Source: an uncultured Bacteroidales bacterium (lineage in GTDB: Bacteria; Bacteroidota; Bacteroidia; Bacteroidales; UBA932). From it: DNA of 41,351 nucleotides. Position numbers and translations under genes: made by a program. The notes beneath the pieces were generated by a model. It was not told where the DNA came from. It made no database searches and saw nothing but the letters and a program-made list of their open reading frames with translations. This document shows, in pieces, positions 23,539 to 31,370 of this stretch. The stretch lies in assembly GCA_946625485.1 (NCBI GenBank), contig CAMOTB010000007.1, forward strand, positions 1 through 41,351. Direction: 5' to 3'. Numbering within the stretch: position 1 is the stretch's first letter; each line of letters opens with the position of its first letter.

Positions 23539-24988
23539 ATCCCTGCCGACGCAGGTCGCGACGCCAGACGACGAGGGCGTAGAGGGCGAGCAGCAAGGTG
23601 CCGAGGGCCATGCGGGGGACGGGACCGAGACCGGTACGGTCCAGGCAGGTGTAGGCGGCAAAGAAAAGGACGGCCAGGGAGCAATAGAGACCGATGGCCT
23701 TCAGGTCGTAGGGGATCGGATACTTCTTCTGGCCGATAAAATAGCTCAGGAGCATGGCCGTGCCGTAGCCGGCAAATCCTCCCCAGGCGCAGGCCCAGTA
23801 ACCGATCTTCGGGACAAAGATGACATTGACAGCGACCATCACCGCCACGCCGATCGCACTCATGATGGCGCCCCACCAGTTCTGGTCGGTGAGTTTGTAC
23901 CAGAAAGACAAGTTGAAATACACGCCCATGAAGATCTCCGCCATCATCACAATCGGGATCACGCCCAGGCCCTCGCGGTAGCCTGCACCGACAAAGCGTT
24001 GCAAGACAGGCATGTAAACGACCACCGCCAGGAAGGCGAGCAGCGTGAAGATGATGAAGTACTTGGTCCCGTCGGCCAGGGTCGCAGGACTGTTTCGGTC
24101 CTTGTTGTCAGCAAAGACAATGGGTTCGTAGGCATAACGGAAAGCCTGTGTCAGCAGCGACATGATCATCGCGATCTTGACGCACGCCCCGTAGATGCCC
24201 AGCTGCACCATCCCTTCTTCGCCCGGCATCAGTTTCGGCAGCAGGATCTTGTCCGCCACCTGGTTCAGGATGCCCACCAGGCTCAGCAGCAGCAGCGGCC
24301 AGGAGTAGCGCAGCATTTCCTTCGCCATCGCCTTGTCGAAGCCGTAGGCGATGCCACGGATCTCGGGAATGAAGAGCAGGGAGACCAGCGTCGTGCAGGC
24401 CAGGTTCGTCAGGAAGATCAGGCCCACGCCGTAGTTGAACTGCTCGAAGATGCCCTGCAGCGCCGGGACCTTCGGCATCACGAGGAAGATGAAGAGATTC
24501 AGCAGGATGCTCGGTATGATGAAGGCGAACTTCAGGAACACGAAACGGATGGGCCGGCGCTGCTGCCGCAAGCGGCTGAACATCACGGCCTGGAAGGCGT
24601 CTTGCGCCGTGATCAGGGCGAACATACCCACGTACTCGGGATGCGCCGCGTACCCCATCGCCCCGGAGATCGGGTGCAGCAGAAGGAAAACGATCGCGAG
24701 GAACCCAAGAGCCACGCCGCCCACCATCCGCAGGGCGTTGCTGTAGACCATCTTATCGTCCGTGTCCGGCTTGTTGGCGAAGCGGAACAGCGTCGTCTCC
24801 ATCCCGAAGGTCAGCAGCGCCAGGAACAGCGCCGTGTAGGCATACAGGTTGGATACGACCCCGTATCCTCCGCTTTCCGCGGGGATCATGTAGGTATGGA
24901 CCGGCACCAGCAGGTAGTTCAGGAACCTGCCTACGATGCTCACCAGCCCGTACAGGGCGGTATCCTTGGCGAGGGATTTGAGGTTCAT
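23537..24988 (-). CDS. Polysaccharide/lipid flippase of the MOP superfamily
   Basis: 483 residues with about 12-14 hydrophobic segments throughout. The start SLAKDTALYGLVSIVGRFLNYLLVP, followed by AESGGYGVVSNLYAYTALFLALLTFGMETTLFRFA, is the pattern of Wzx-like polysaccharide biosynthesis transporters of Bacteroidetes. It would move an undecaprenyl-linked sugar or similar lipid intermediate across the inner membrane; no glycosyltransferase neighbours name the cargo. No signal peptide is expected. Transcribed from TAATTTTG (25013-25006), divergent from the cyclophilin gene, and ends at the shared terminator with tsf. Confidence 0.83.
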   Translation of the reverse strand: MNLKSLAKDTALYGLVSIVGRFLNYLLVPVHTYMIPAESGGYGVVSNLYAYTALFLALLTFGMETTLFRFANKPDTDDKMVYSNALRMVGGVALGFLAIVFLLLHPISGAMGYAAHPEYVGMFALITAQDAFQAVMFSRLRQQRRPIRFVFLKFAFIIPSILLNLFIFLVMPKVPALQGIFEQFNYGVGLIFLTNLACTTLVSLLFIPEIRGIAYGFDKAMAKEMLRYSWPLLLLSLVGILNQVADKILLPKLMPGEEGMVQLGIYGACVKIAMIMSLLTQAFRYAYEPIVFADNKDRNSPATLADGTKYFIIFTLLAFLAVVVYMPVLQRFVGAGYREGLGVIPIVMMAEIFMGVYFNLSFWYKLTDQNWWGAIMSAIGVAVMVAVNVIFVPKIGYWACAWGGFAGYGTAMLLSYFIGQKKYPIPYDLKAIGLYCSLAVLFFAAYTCLDRTGLGPVPRMALGTLLLALYALVVWRRDLRRQG

Positions 24989-25005
24989 GGCGTCACGATT
25001 TCACA

Positions 25006-25033
25006 CAAAATTAATGAAAAATATGTACTTTTG
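25006..25033. promoter_or_regulatory. Back-to-back divergent promoters of flippase and cyclophilin
   Basis: Minus-strand TAATTTTG at 25013-25006 and plus-strand TACTTTTG at 25026-25033, both exact TAnnTTTG matches with 12 bp between them, the same spacing as at 7924-7951. Confidence 0.65.
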
Positions 25034-25053
25034 TGAAAATACAGTATAGCAAT

Positions 25054-25776
25054 ATGAAAAAGCATCTTATCTTCCTTGCCGGCGCCGTGCTCGCCATCCT
25101 GATGGTCTTCAGCGGATGTGGCCGCAGCGCCAAGAAAGCTGCCGAAGCCGCGGAGAAGGCCCGCGCCGACTCCATTGCGGCCGTCCAGCATGCCCAAGAT
25201 TCTATCAAAGCCCTCAAACAAGTGGAAAAGAAAAAAGTAGCGGCGGAGAAATTCGCCTCCCTGCCGGCAGAGCCGGTCTTCGACATCGTCACCAACCTGG
25301 GTACGATGCGCGTCAAGCTTTATTCCAAGACCCCCAAACACCGTGACAATTTCGCCAAGCTCTCCCTGGAAGGTTATTATGACGGCCTGCTGTTCCATCG
25401 CGTGATCAACGGCTTCATGATCCAGGGCGGAGACCCGCTGACCCGTGACACGTCGGCCGTAGCCCGTTATGGCACCGGCGGTCCCGATTATAAGATCCCG
25501 GCTGAATTCGTCCCGGAATACAAGCACAAGAAGGGCGCCCTTGCCGCTGCCCGCCAGGGTGACCAGGCCAATCCTTACAGGGAGTCTTCCGGCTCGCAGT
25601 TCTATATTGTCCAGAGCCCCGAAGCCTGCGCCCAGCTTGACGGTGCCTACACCGTTTTCGGCGAAACGATCAGCGGACTGGATGTCATTGACAAGATCGC
25701 GGCGGTCCGGACCAACGCCCGGGATCTCCCGCTCAAGCCCGTTCAAATCTTAGAAATCAAACTGGTGGAAGAATAA
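25054..25776 (+). CDS. Cyclophilin-type peptidyl-prolyl isomerase lipoprotein
   Basis: 240 residues from the ATG at 25054; an in-frame codon at 25033 overlaps the -7 box. Lipobox FSGC (Cys22). An Ala/Lys/Glu-rich helical linker (about 25-70) leads into a cyclophilin domain (about 75-240): IVTNLGTMRVKLY, LLFHRVINGFMIQGGDPLTRD (catalytic Arg in FHRV), ESSGSQFYIVQS and LDGAYTVFGETISGLDVIDKIA. It catalyses cis/trans isomerisation of X-Pro bonds, here most likely in the periplasm, helping fold secreted proteins. Own transcription unit. Confidence 0.9.
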   Translation: MKKHLIFLAGAVLAILMVFSGCGRSAKKAAEAAEKARADSIAAVQHAQDSIKALKQVEKKKVAAEKFASLPAEPVFDIVTNLGTMRVKLYSKTPKHRDNFAKLSLEGYYDGLLFHRVINGFMIQGGDPLTRDTSAVARYGTGGPDYKIPAEFVPEYKHKKGALAAARQGDQANPYRESSGSQFYIVQSPEACAQLDGAYTVFGETISGLDVIDKIAAVRTNARDLPLKPVQILEIKLVEE

Positions 25777-25810
25777 TTCCAAAAGATTATTTTTTTCGAC
25801 CATGTCCGAA

Positions 25811-25818
25811 CATATTTG
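25811..25818 (+). promoter_or_regulatory. Possible promoter -7 box of a small RNA
   Basis: CATATTTG differs from TAnnTTTG only at the first base. A T-rich stretch lies at the -33 position. It precedes the stem at 25828-25884. Confidence 0.4.
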
Positions 25819-25822
25819 GCAC

Positions 25823-25920
25823 GGACATTGCAATAAATCTAACCGAATAGTTTTTCATAGGTTAAAATTAGGTTAGAATTGCAAAGCGGCCTTCGATGTG
25901 AATCGAGGGCCGTATTTGTT
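25823..25920 (+). ncRNA. Candidate small structured RNA
   Basis: Between the cyclophilin gene and the Rpn remnant. Arm TTGCAAT-AAA-TCTAACC (25828-25844) pairs over 14 perfect Watson-Crick pairs with GGTTAGA-ATTGCAA (25871-25884), leaving only a 3-nt AAA bulge and a 26-nt AT-rich loop. It is followed two bases later by a terminator hairpin. A promoter-like box lies just upstream. No ORF is present. Alternative: an elaborate 3' untranslated region of the cyclophilin gene. Confidence 0.45.
25887..25920 (+). terminator. Terminator hairpin with GTGA tetraloop
   Basis: CGGCCTTCGAT (25887-25897) pairs with ATCGAGGGCCG (25902-25912) over 11 pairs, one of them T-G, around GTGA. It is followed by TATTTGTTGTT, a moderate U-rich tail. 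Confidence 0.6.
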
Positions 25921-25923
25921 GTT

Positions 25924-25945
25924 CCTGTCAAGTCCTCCTGACAGG
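25924..25945. other. Short perfect hairpin between terminator and Rpn remnant
   Basis: CCTGTCA (25924-25930) and TGACAGG (25939-25945) form a 7-bp stem with an 8-nt loop. On the minus strand it lies just after the stop of the Rpn fragment and could be its old terminator; no U-run is seen. Confidence 0.35.
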
Positions 25946-25961
25946 GTATGTATTGTTGCAG

Positions 25962-26165
25962 TTATGATTGCGGAGAAGAGAGTGCAAGGATTTCTTCTGC
26001 CGTCAGTCCGGTGTACTTACTGATGAGCGAAATATCCATCCCGTCCGCCAGCATCCGCCGTGCGGTCTCGAGGCGCTCTTCGGTATCCTTGACTTCAGAG
26101 AGCGTCTTGGTCAGTTTCGGCAGTTCGACGGTGATATAGTGGATGCTGTACGGCGGGTTTTCAGA
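25962..26165 (-). pseudogene. Remnant of Rpn family PD-(D/E)XK nuclease/transposase
   Basis: A 67-codon frame without a start codon runs from just after an in-frame stop (26166-26168) to TAA at 25962-25964. It reads IHYITVELPKLTKT, then ERLETARRMLADGMDISL and ISKYTGLTAEEI. The first part resembles the end of the nuclease domain of Rpn proteins (FV-VELPKF) and the last is their typical C-terminal tail. The N-terminal catalytic part and the segment between the two are gone, so both truncation and internal deletion are likely. A mobile or repeat-associated gene once occupied this site. Confidence 0.65.
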
Positions 26166-26841
26166 TCAGGGGCATTATCCTAAATCCTGTGGCACGTTTG
26201 CGTGGATCTCCGTTCCAAGGGCACTGGCGAAGGATTCTTCGCACCTGTTTACTGAGTTTCTTCCAGTCTGTAGGGTCATAGTCCGGGCGAGTGTCTTGAT
26301 CGAAATATACGACACATCGGTTCTTCGTGTCAATAATCATCAGGTTGACCGATGACATGCGACCTGTCGTCTGAGATTCGTTTCTCGTGTTAAAATCCCA
26401 AGTTTCACGCCGACTTAGCAGCAATCCATTCTGGAAAACCAGCATGCCATAGCGGAAGCCCCTGGTCTCCAGATAGCTCGCAATGGACTCCGGATAGGGG
26501 ATATTCTTTACGTCCCGGGTCATCACTTTCCTCAGGGATACTACGTCTTGCAAAAGCTCCGGCCTTTCTGTCTCCCAAGGAATATTTAGGACGTTATTAA
26601 CCTTGGGTGCCTGTGTGAGGATCGCTTCAATGAGTCCTGCCTGTGCCGTTTCTGAAGCGAAATCACTTTGTCCGGCGAGACCTTCCGCCACATGACAGAC
26701 CGGAGCAATCAGGGTGACTTCTCCAATTGGCTCATTCCAAGGTCCGTACTGCCGCATCGGGGAGCAGGCAGGAAGGAGAACTATGAGGAGGCTCAGCGCG
26801 CGGCCAACAACGGCCCGAAGATCTATTAGATTGCGTGACAT
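26161..26841 (-). CDS. Lipoprotein of unknown function
   Basis: 226 residues from the ATG at 26841. A GTG at 26859 overlaps the -7 box TATCTTTG (26866-26859) and is rejected. Signal with lipobox LPAC (Cys26). The mature part is mixed alpha/beta (GEVTLIAPVCHVAEGL, YLETRGFRYGMLVFQNGLLLSRRETWDF, SVNLMIIDTKNRCVVYFDQDTRPDYDP) and ends with a basic stretch. No family is recognised. Local composition looks less GC-rich than the neighbours, with AT-rich runs near 26580-26600, and it overlaps the Rpn remnant by 5 bp, so it may belong to an acquired patch. Confidence 0.6.
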   Translation of the reverse strand: MSRNLIDLRAVVGRALSLLIVLLPACSPMRQYGPWNEPIGEVTLIAPVCHVAEGLAGQSDFASETAQAGLIEAILTQAPKVNNVLNIPWETERPELLQDVVSLRKVMTRDVKNIPYPESIASYLETRGFRYGMLVFQNGLLLSRRETWDFNTRNESQTTGRMSSVNLMIIDTKNRCVVYFDQDTRPDYDPTDWKKLSKQVRRILRQCPWNGDPRKRATGFRIMPLI

Positions 26842-26858
26842 AGCCAGAACGGTTTTCA

Positions 26859-26930
26859 CAAAGATACTCTTTTCTCCGGCAAGAAAAAATACGCGGCTTT
26901 TGGAAAAAAGCAGGAGTCTCGCTACCTTAG
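26859..26930. promoter_or_regulatory. Divergent promoters of the lipoprotein and symporter genes
   Basis: Minus-strand TATCTTTG (26866-26859, exact) and plus-strand TACCTTAG (26923-26930, one mismatch) with TTTTGG near 26899-26904 as a possible -33 element. Confidence 0.5.
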
Positions 26931-26951
26931 TCCGGACGAAAGCAGAACTGA

Positions 26952-28184
26952 ATGAAAAAGTTCCCCCTCTATCTCCAGATCTTGATCGCCCTGGCGCTCG
27001 GCATCCTCGCAGGCTGCCTGTGGCCTGGCGTCACGGACTATATTGACTGGATCGGCACCTTGTTCATGAACGCCCTGGGCTTGCTGATTGTCCCGATCAT
27101 CTTTTTCTCGATCTCGACCAGCGTCGCCCGGATCAGCGGCGAGGGAGGGGATACGCTCAAGCGCATCGGCGGCAAGACGATCGGCTGGTACCTGATCACG
27201 ATGGCCATCGCGGTCGTGACAGGCGTGACCCTGGTATACCTGATCCGCCCGGGTTCGGGTGCACTCGCCGCAACGGCCCTGCAGGAAGTCCCGGACCCCG
27301 TGACCCACACCGGTGTCAAAGACATCGTTACGGGCTTCATCCCGTCCAACTTCATCGCTGCCCTGGGCAAGAACAACACGATCCCGGTTATTTTCCTTTC
27401 CCTGGTCATCGGCTTCTTCGTGACCAGGATCTCGAAGGAGGGGCAGGAGTCTATGCTGGGCTTTCTCAACGGCGGGTATGAATTGACGATGAAAGTCACG
27501 GGCTGGATCCTGAAGTTCGCGCCGCTGGGCATTTTCGCCGTCGTGGCGGTCCAGTTTGCCAAAATCGGTGATGTCTGGGGTATGCTCAAGGGCATGCTGC
27601 TCTATATTCTGACCGTTGCAGCCGGCCTGGCGATCCAGACCTTTGTCAGTCTGCCGCTGCTGCTGCGTTTCGTGGGTCGGGTGCGGCCGTGGAAGCATTT
27701 CCACAACATGTCCGTGCCGATGGTGACCGCCTTCTCCACCGCCTCGTCCGGCGCGACCCTGCCCTTCACGATGGAGGCCGTCGAGAAGAAAGACGGCGTC
27801 TCGCAGGGGATCACGCAGTTTGTCGTTTCGCTCGGCGCCACGGTCAACATGAACGGCGCCGCGCTGCTGGAGTGTGTCGCGGTCATCTTCATCGCACAGG
27901 TTTATGGCGTGCAGCTGACCCTCCTCCAGACGCTGCTGATCTCCCTGATCTCGATCCTATGCGCCATCGGCTCCGCCGGCATCCCGATGTCGGCGATGGT
28001 GATGATGGCGATCATCCTGAGCGCCGTCGGCCTGCCTGTGGAAGGCATTGGCCTGGTGATCGGCGTGGACCGCATCCTGGACATGCTCCGCACCTCCGTC
28101 AATGTCTATGGCGACACCTGCGTAGCGGTGTTGGTCGCCAAGAGTGAAGGCGAACACCTTCCCATCGACGTCCCCCAAAAGTAA
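26952..28184 (+). CDS. Dicarboxylate/amino acid:cation symporter (DAACS family)
   Basis: 410 residues, typical for the family. The re-entrant hairpin HP1 serine motif is FSTASSGATLP, TM7 carries NMNGAALLECV (NMDGT position) and TM8 holds DRILDMLRTSVNVYGD with the substrate-binding Asp, Arg and Asn. Imports glutamate, aspartate or C4-dicarboxylates with Na+ or H+ across the inner membrane; the motif does not decide which. The M14 carboxypeptidase gene starts 6 bp after the stop, so the two form an operon that would release and take up amino acids. Confidence 0.92.
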   Translation: MKKFPLYLQILIALALGILAGCLWPGVTDYIDWIGTLFMNALGLLIVPIIFFSISTSVARISGEGGDTLKRIGGKTIGWYLITMAIAVVTGVTLVYLIRPGSGALAATALQEVPDPVTHTGVKDIVTGFIPSNFIAALGKNNTIPVIFLSLVIGFFVTRISKEGQESMLGFLNGGYELTMKVTGWILKFAPLGIFAVVAVQFAKIGDVWGMLKGMLLYILTVAAGLAIQTFVSLPLLLRFVGRVRPWKHFHNMSVPMVTAFSTASSGATLPFTMEAVEKKDGVSQGITQFVVSLGATVNMNGAALLECVAVIFIAQVYGVQLTLLQTLLISLISILCAIGSAGIPMSAMVMMAIILSAVGLPVEGIGLVIGVDRILDMLRTSVNVYGDTCVAVLVAKSEGEHLPIDVPQK

Positions 28185-28190
28185 TTGGAA

Positions 28191-30647
28191 ATGAAACGTT
28201 TGCTTCTCTCCCTGGCCCTTGCCCTGCTGGGCGTGACACTCTTCGCCCAGACGCCGGCCCTCGACTATTTCCTGCCGGACAGCTGCCACTATGACCCCTC
28301 CGTTCCCACGCCCGCTTCCGTGCTGGGTTTCGAAGTCGGAGAATTCCAGGCTTCGCATGCGCAGGGCGTGGCCTATATCCAGGCCGTCGCTGCAGCTTCG
28401 GACCGGGTGAAGGTCATCGAATACGGTCGCAGTCATGAGCGTAAGCCGTTGCTGCTCGTCGTCATTTCCTCGCCGGACCATATCCGCAACCTGGATGCGC
28501 TCAAGGCTGCCCACGCCCGCCTGACCGATCCGGCCGACAATGCTCCGACGGACGGTCCCGTCTTCACCTGGCTGGGTCACAGTATCCACGGCAATGAGAC
28601 CAGCGGGTTCAACGCTTCCCTCCTGCTCCTGTATCACCTGGCTGCGGCGCGCACTCCTTATATGGAACGTCTGCTGCAGGAAAGCGTGATCCTGATCGAT
28701 CCCGTGCTCAATCCGGACGGCCTGGACCGTTTCACGCTCTGGGCGAATACCCACCGGAGCCTGACGCCCAACCCGGATACGCAGGAAATGGAGCATGCCG
28801 AGCCCTGGCCTGGCGGCCGGAGCAACCATTACTGGTTCGACCTCAACCGCGACTGGATCAACCAGACCCAGCCGGAGTCGCAAGCCCGGATTGCCGCGAT
28901 GCTGGAATGGAACCCCAACGTCTATACCTGCTCTCACGAGCAGCAGGCGGGCGCCAATTTCCATTTTTCGCCCGGCGTTCCGTCCCGGGTCCATCCCTTG
29001 ATCCCGGATGCGTGCCAGTCGCTGATCCGGCGGCTCTCTGAAGAATACTATGTCCCGGCTTTCGACCGCCAGGGCCTGCTCTATTTTTCCGGCGAGCAGT
29101 ATGATGATTATTACCCCGGTCGCGGCCGGGAATACCTGGATTTCCACGGCGGCATCGCTTTGCTCTGGGAACAGCCTTCGCCGCGCGGTTTCCTCCGCGA
29201 GACCGCCAACGGCCTGCTGTCCTTCCCGATGGCTGTCCATAACCAGTTGACCATGCAGCTGGCGACCCTGCAAGGCAGCTGCGAACTGCGCACCGAGCTT
29301 CTGCAGTACCAGAAAACCTTTTACCGTCAGGGACTTGCGGAAGGGAAGGGCTACTATGTATTCGGCTCTTCCCGGGACCGGATGTCTTGCCTCCGGCTGG
29401 CGGAGACCGTGTCCCGCAACGGGGTGGAGGTCTATCGCCTGGGTGCGCCGATGACCGTCGACGGGAAACGTTTCGTCCCGGACTCGGCCTTTGTCGTTCC
29501 GGTCCATCAAAAAAGGTCGCGGATGGTGGAGGCGCTTTTCGAAGTGCGGAAGGAGTTCGCCGATTCGGTGTCCTATGATATCACGGGCTGGACAATGCCG
29601 ATTCTGTACGGGCTGGAATACGCCCGCGTGGCTGCGGCCCGGCTGGGTGAGGCATGGGTTCCGGAGCCCGCGCAGAGTGTTTCCGTGGCGAAGGCTTCCT
29701 ACGCTTATGCCTTCGCCTGGGGCGGGTATTATGCCCCGCGGGCGTTATATCGTCTGCAGCAAGCCGGAGTGCGGACCCGGGTGGCACAAGCGCCTTTCCG
29801 GGTCGGGGACAAGGAGCTCGGCCGTGGCAGCGTCGTCGTGCCGCTGGGTCCGATGTACCAGTCCGTTCCGATGGAAGAAATCCATGGCCTGATGACGCAG
29901 ATTGCCTCGGAAGACGGGGTGGAAGTCCTGCCGGTCAACAGCGGACATACCGGTCTGCGTGACCTCGGCAGCGGTTCTTTTGCCACGGTCGGACGGCCGT
30001 CCGTTGCCGCATTGGGCGGTGACGGTGCTTCTTCCGCGACGGTCGGGGCGCTCTGGCACCTGATGGACGTGCAGTACCGGATGCCGCTGAGCATCCTCCC
30101 TTCCGACAATCTCGCCAAGTCTGACCTGGAGCGCTACGACGTGCTCTTTGTGACGGCTGCGCACGAAACCCTTCCTGAGCCCGTCTGCCGGAAACTTCGC
30201 GCCTGGGTCGAAAGCGGGCATACGCTGGTGACCTTCGGCCGGGGAGCGGTCCTTGCCTCCCGTCGTCTCGGCGTGGAGGATCTTTCCTTCCGTGTCCGGA
30301 ATGTTTCCGGCGCCATCCTGTCTGCGACCGGTGATCCGGCGCATCCCCTGCTTTGGGGCTTCGACGACGCCCATCTGGCCATCTTTAAAGACAACAGCCT
30401 GGCTGTCGGATCGGTCCCCGGTACCTCCAGCGTTCCTCTGCGCTTCGACGATGATCCGCTCCTTTCCGGCAACCTGACTCCCTATGCCCGGGAAGCTGTC
30501 GCCGGTACCCCTGCCGTTGTCGTTTTTTCCCTTGGCCGCGGCCGCATCGTCAGCCTTCTTTTTGATCCCAATTTCCGCGGCGCCAGCCAAGGCACGGCCC
30601 TTCTGACTGCCAACGCCCTCTGGTTCGCCCCCCTGGTCCGTCGCTGA
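28191..30647 (+). CDS. Secreted M14 family zinc carboxypeptidase
   Basis: 818 residues from the ATG at 28191, 6 bp after the symporter stop. Signal peptide about 1-20 (LALALLGVTLFAQ). The catalytic domain (about 45-350) has LGHSIHGNETSG (His and Glu zinc ligands), DPVLNPDGLDRF, FDLNRDWINQTQ and the third ligand His in YTCSHEQQAGANFHF; HGGIALLWEQPS lies where the catalytic Glu is expected. The long remainder (about 360-818) includes a stretch near 620-700 with the glutamine-amidotransferase-like look common in Bacteroidetes M14 proteins. It trims C-terminal residues from peptides in the periplasm or outside. Confidence 0.87.
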   Translation: MKRLLLSLALALLGVTLFAQTPALDYFLPDSCHYDPSVPTPASVLGFEVGEFQASHAQGVAYIQAVAAASDRVKVIEYGRSHERKPLLLVVISSPDHIRNLDALKAAHARLTDPADNAPTDGPVFTWLGHSIHGNETSGFNASLLLLYHLAAARTPYMERLLQESVILIDPVLNPDGLDRFTLWANTHRSLTPNPDTQEMEHAEPWPGGRSNHYWFDLNRDWINQTQPESQARIAAMLEWNPNVYTCSHEQQAGANFHFSPGVPSRVHPLIPDACQSLIRRLSEEYYVPAFDRQGLLYFSGEQYDDYYPGRGREYLDFHGGIALLWEQPSPRGFLRETANGLLSFPMAVHNQLTMQLATLQGSCELRTELLQYQKTFYRQGLAEGKGYYVFGSSRDRMSCLRLAETVSRNGVEVYRLGAPMTVDGKRFVPDSAFVVPVHQKRSRMVEALFEVRKEFADSVSYDITGWTMPILYGLEYARVAAARLGEAWVPEPAQSVSVAKASYAYAFAWGGYYAPRALYRLQQAGVRTRVAQAPFRVGDKELGRGSVVVPLGPMYQSVPMEEIHGLMTQIASEDGVEVLPVNSGHTGLRDLGSGSFATVGRPSVAALGGDGASSATVGALWHLMDVQYRMPLSILPSDNLAKSDLERYDVLFVTAAHETLPEPVCRKLRAWVESGHTLVTFGRGAVLASRRLGVEDLSFRVRNVSGAILSATGDPAHPLLWGFDDAHLAIFKDNSLAVGSVPGTSSVPLRFDDDPLLSGNLTPYAREAVAGTPAVVVFSLGRGRIVSLLFDPNFRGASQGTALLTANALWFAPLVRR

Positions 30648-30729
30648 TACCGTTTTCCCTTGGCGGGCGTTTGTCCGACTTCCGGCATAGGCAAGGGTAT
30701 GGGCCCGAACGGGAGTCCCTTTTCCGGCA

Positions 30730-30838
30730 CGTGGCAGATAACGGGCTGCCTTTCAGGAGAATAAACAATGAACGGGTACCCGTTTTGGGCACCCGTTCAG
30801 TCGTGATTTTATTGATACTCAGCAGCTTGGCTGCCACG
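30730..30838 (-). repeat. Intergenic repeat element, copy 2, conserved ends with variable hairpin
   Basis: Read on the minus strand, the 109-bp element starts CGTGGCAGCCAAG (30838-30826) and ends TTATCTGCCACG (30741-30730), identical to the 13-bp and 12-bp ends of 10799-10909. The interior differs in sequence but also centres on a hairpin. Its start lies 5 bp after the stop of the outer-membrane protein gene ending at 30844. No target-site duplication is seen. The preceding stretch 30648-30729 holds no gene. Confidence 0.75.
30769..30799. terminator. Hairpin inside repeat copy 2, likely terminator
   Basis: TGAACGGGT (30769-30777) pairs with ACCCGTTCA (30791-30799); an A/C mismatch is followed by CCC/GGG and a GTTTT loop. 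It lies between two converging genes. The downstream T content is moderate. Confidence 0.6.
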
Positions 30839-30843
30839 CGTTT

Positions 30844-31275
30844 TTAGAAAGCGTAGCGAAGGCCGAGGGCTGCACCGGTATAATGTCCGTGGAAGCCATC
30901 GACGAAGTTGAACCAAGGACGCCAGTCGAGAGAGATCTGGAGCGGGAAATCGAAGGTGTACTCAAAGCCCACCTGTCCGGCGAGACCGGCATTCAAATGC
31001 AGGTCATTGTCTCCGGGCCAACCAGCGACGAAAACACCGGGACCAGCGTAGAAGTTGATGGGTCCGAGGGGAGCGATGTTGAAGTCGTAAATGGCCGTGA
31101 GGTCGATGAAATTGTTGAACAGACCGGCGTCAAACTCGAAGAAGCCGGGACCGGCATTGTGCTGATAGGAAAGCTCTGCGCCATAGGTGGCACGGATACC
31201 GAGGGCCTTCGGCTGAGCGGAGGCGACAGCTGCGAAGCAAAGGACCGCAACTGCGATGGTGATAAACTTTTTCAT
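30844..31275 (-). CDS. Small outer-membrane beta-barrel protein
   Basis: 143 residues from the ATG at 31275; an upstream in-frame start at 31311 overlaps the -7 box TATCTTTG (31316-31309). Signal peptide MKKFITIAVAVLCFAAVASAQ. The mature chain alternates short amphipathic strands (LGIRATYGAELSYQH, FFEFDAGLFNNFIDLTAIYDFNI, INFYAGPGVFVAGW, GQVGFEYTFDFPLQISLDWRP) and ends in an aromatic residue (LGLRYAF), as expected for an 8-stranded barrel. No specific role is readable. Divergent from the phosphoesterase-SusCD operon. Confidence 0.78.
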   Translation of the reverse strand: MKKFITIAVAVLCFAAVASAQPKALGIRATYGAELSYQHNAGPGFFEFDAGLFNNFIDLTAIYDFNIAPLGPINFYAGPGVFVAGWPGDNDLHLNAGLAGQVGFEYTFDFPLQISLDWRPWFNFVDGFHGHYTGAALGLRYAF

Positions 31276-31308
31276 TCTTGAATCATGTTTGGTTTCACGT
31301 TCTGGATA

Positions 31309-31365
31309 CAAAGATAGAAAAAAATAGATAATTGACGTTTTTCCCGAAAAAGAATACTAACTTTA
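31309..31365. promoter_or_regulatory. Divergent promoters of the barrel gene and the SusCD operon
   Basis: Minus-strand TATCTTTG (31316-31309, exact). Plus-strand TAACTTTA (31358-31365, one mismatch) ends 5 bp before the phosphoesterase ATG at 31371, implying almost no 5' leader. Confidence 0.55.
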
Positions 31366-31370
31366 CCTTT

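Noticed and set aside
25802..25828. Hairpin ATGTCCG/CGGACAT as terminator of the cyclophilin gene
   Set aside because: The T-run lies before the stem and not after it, and the right arm overlaps the better stem at 25828-25884 and the possible promoter box lies in its loop.
28014..28034. Partial match to the HPERSEG repeat (ATCATCCTGAGCG)
   Set aside because: Only the left half matches, and it encodes a conserved membrane segment of the symporter.
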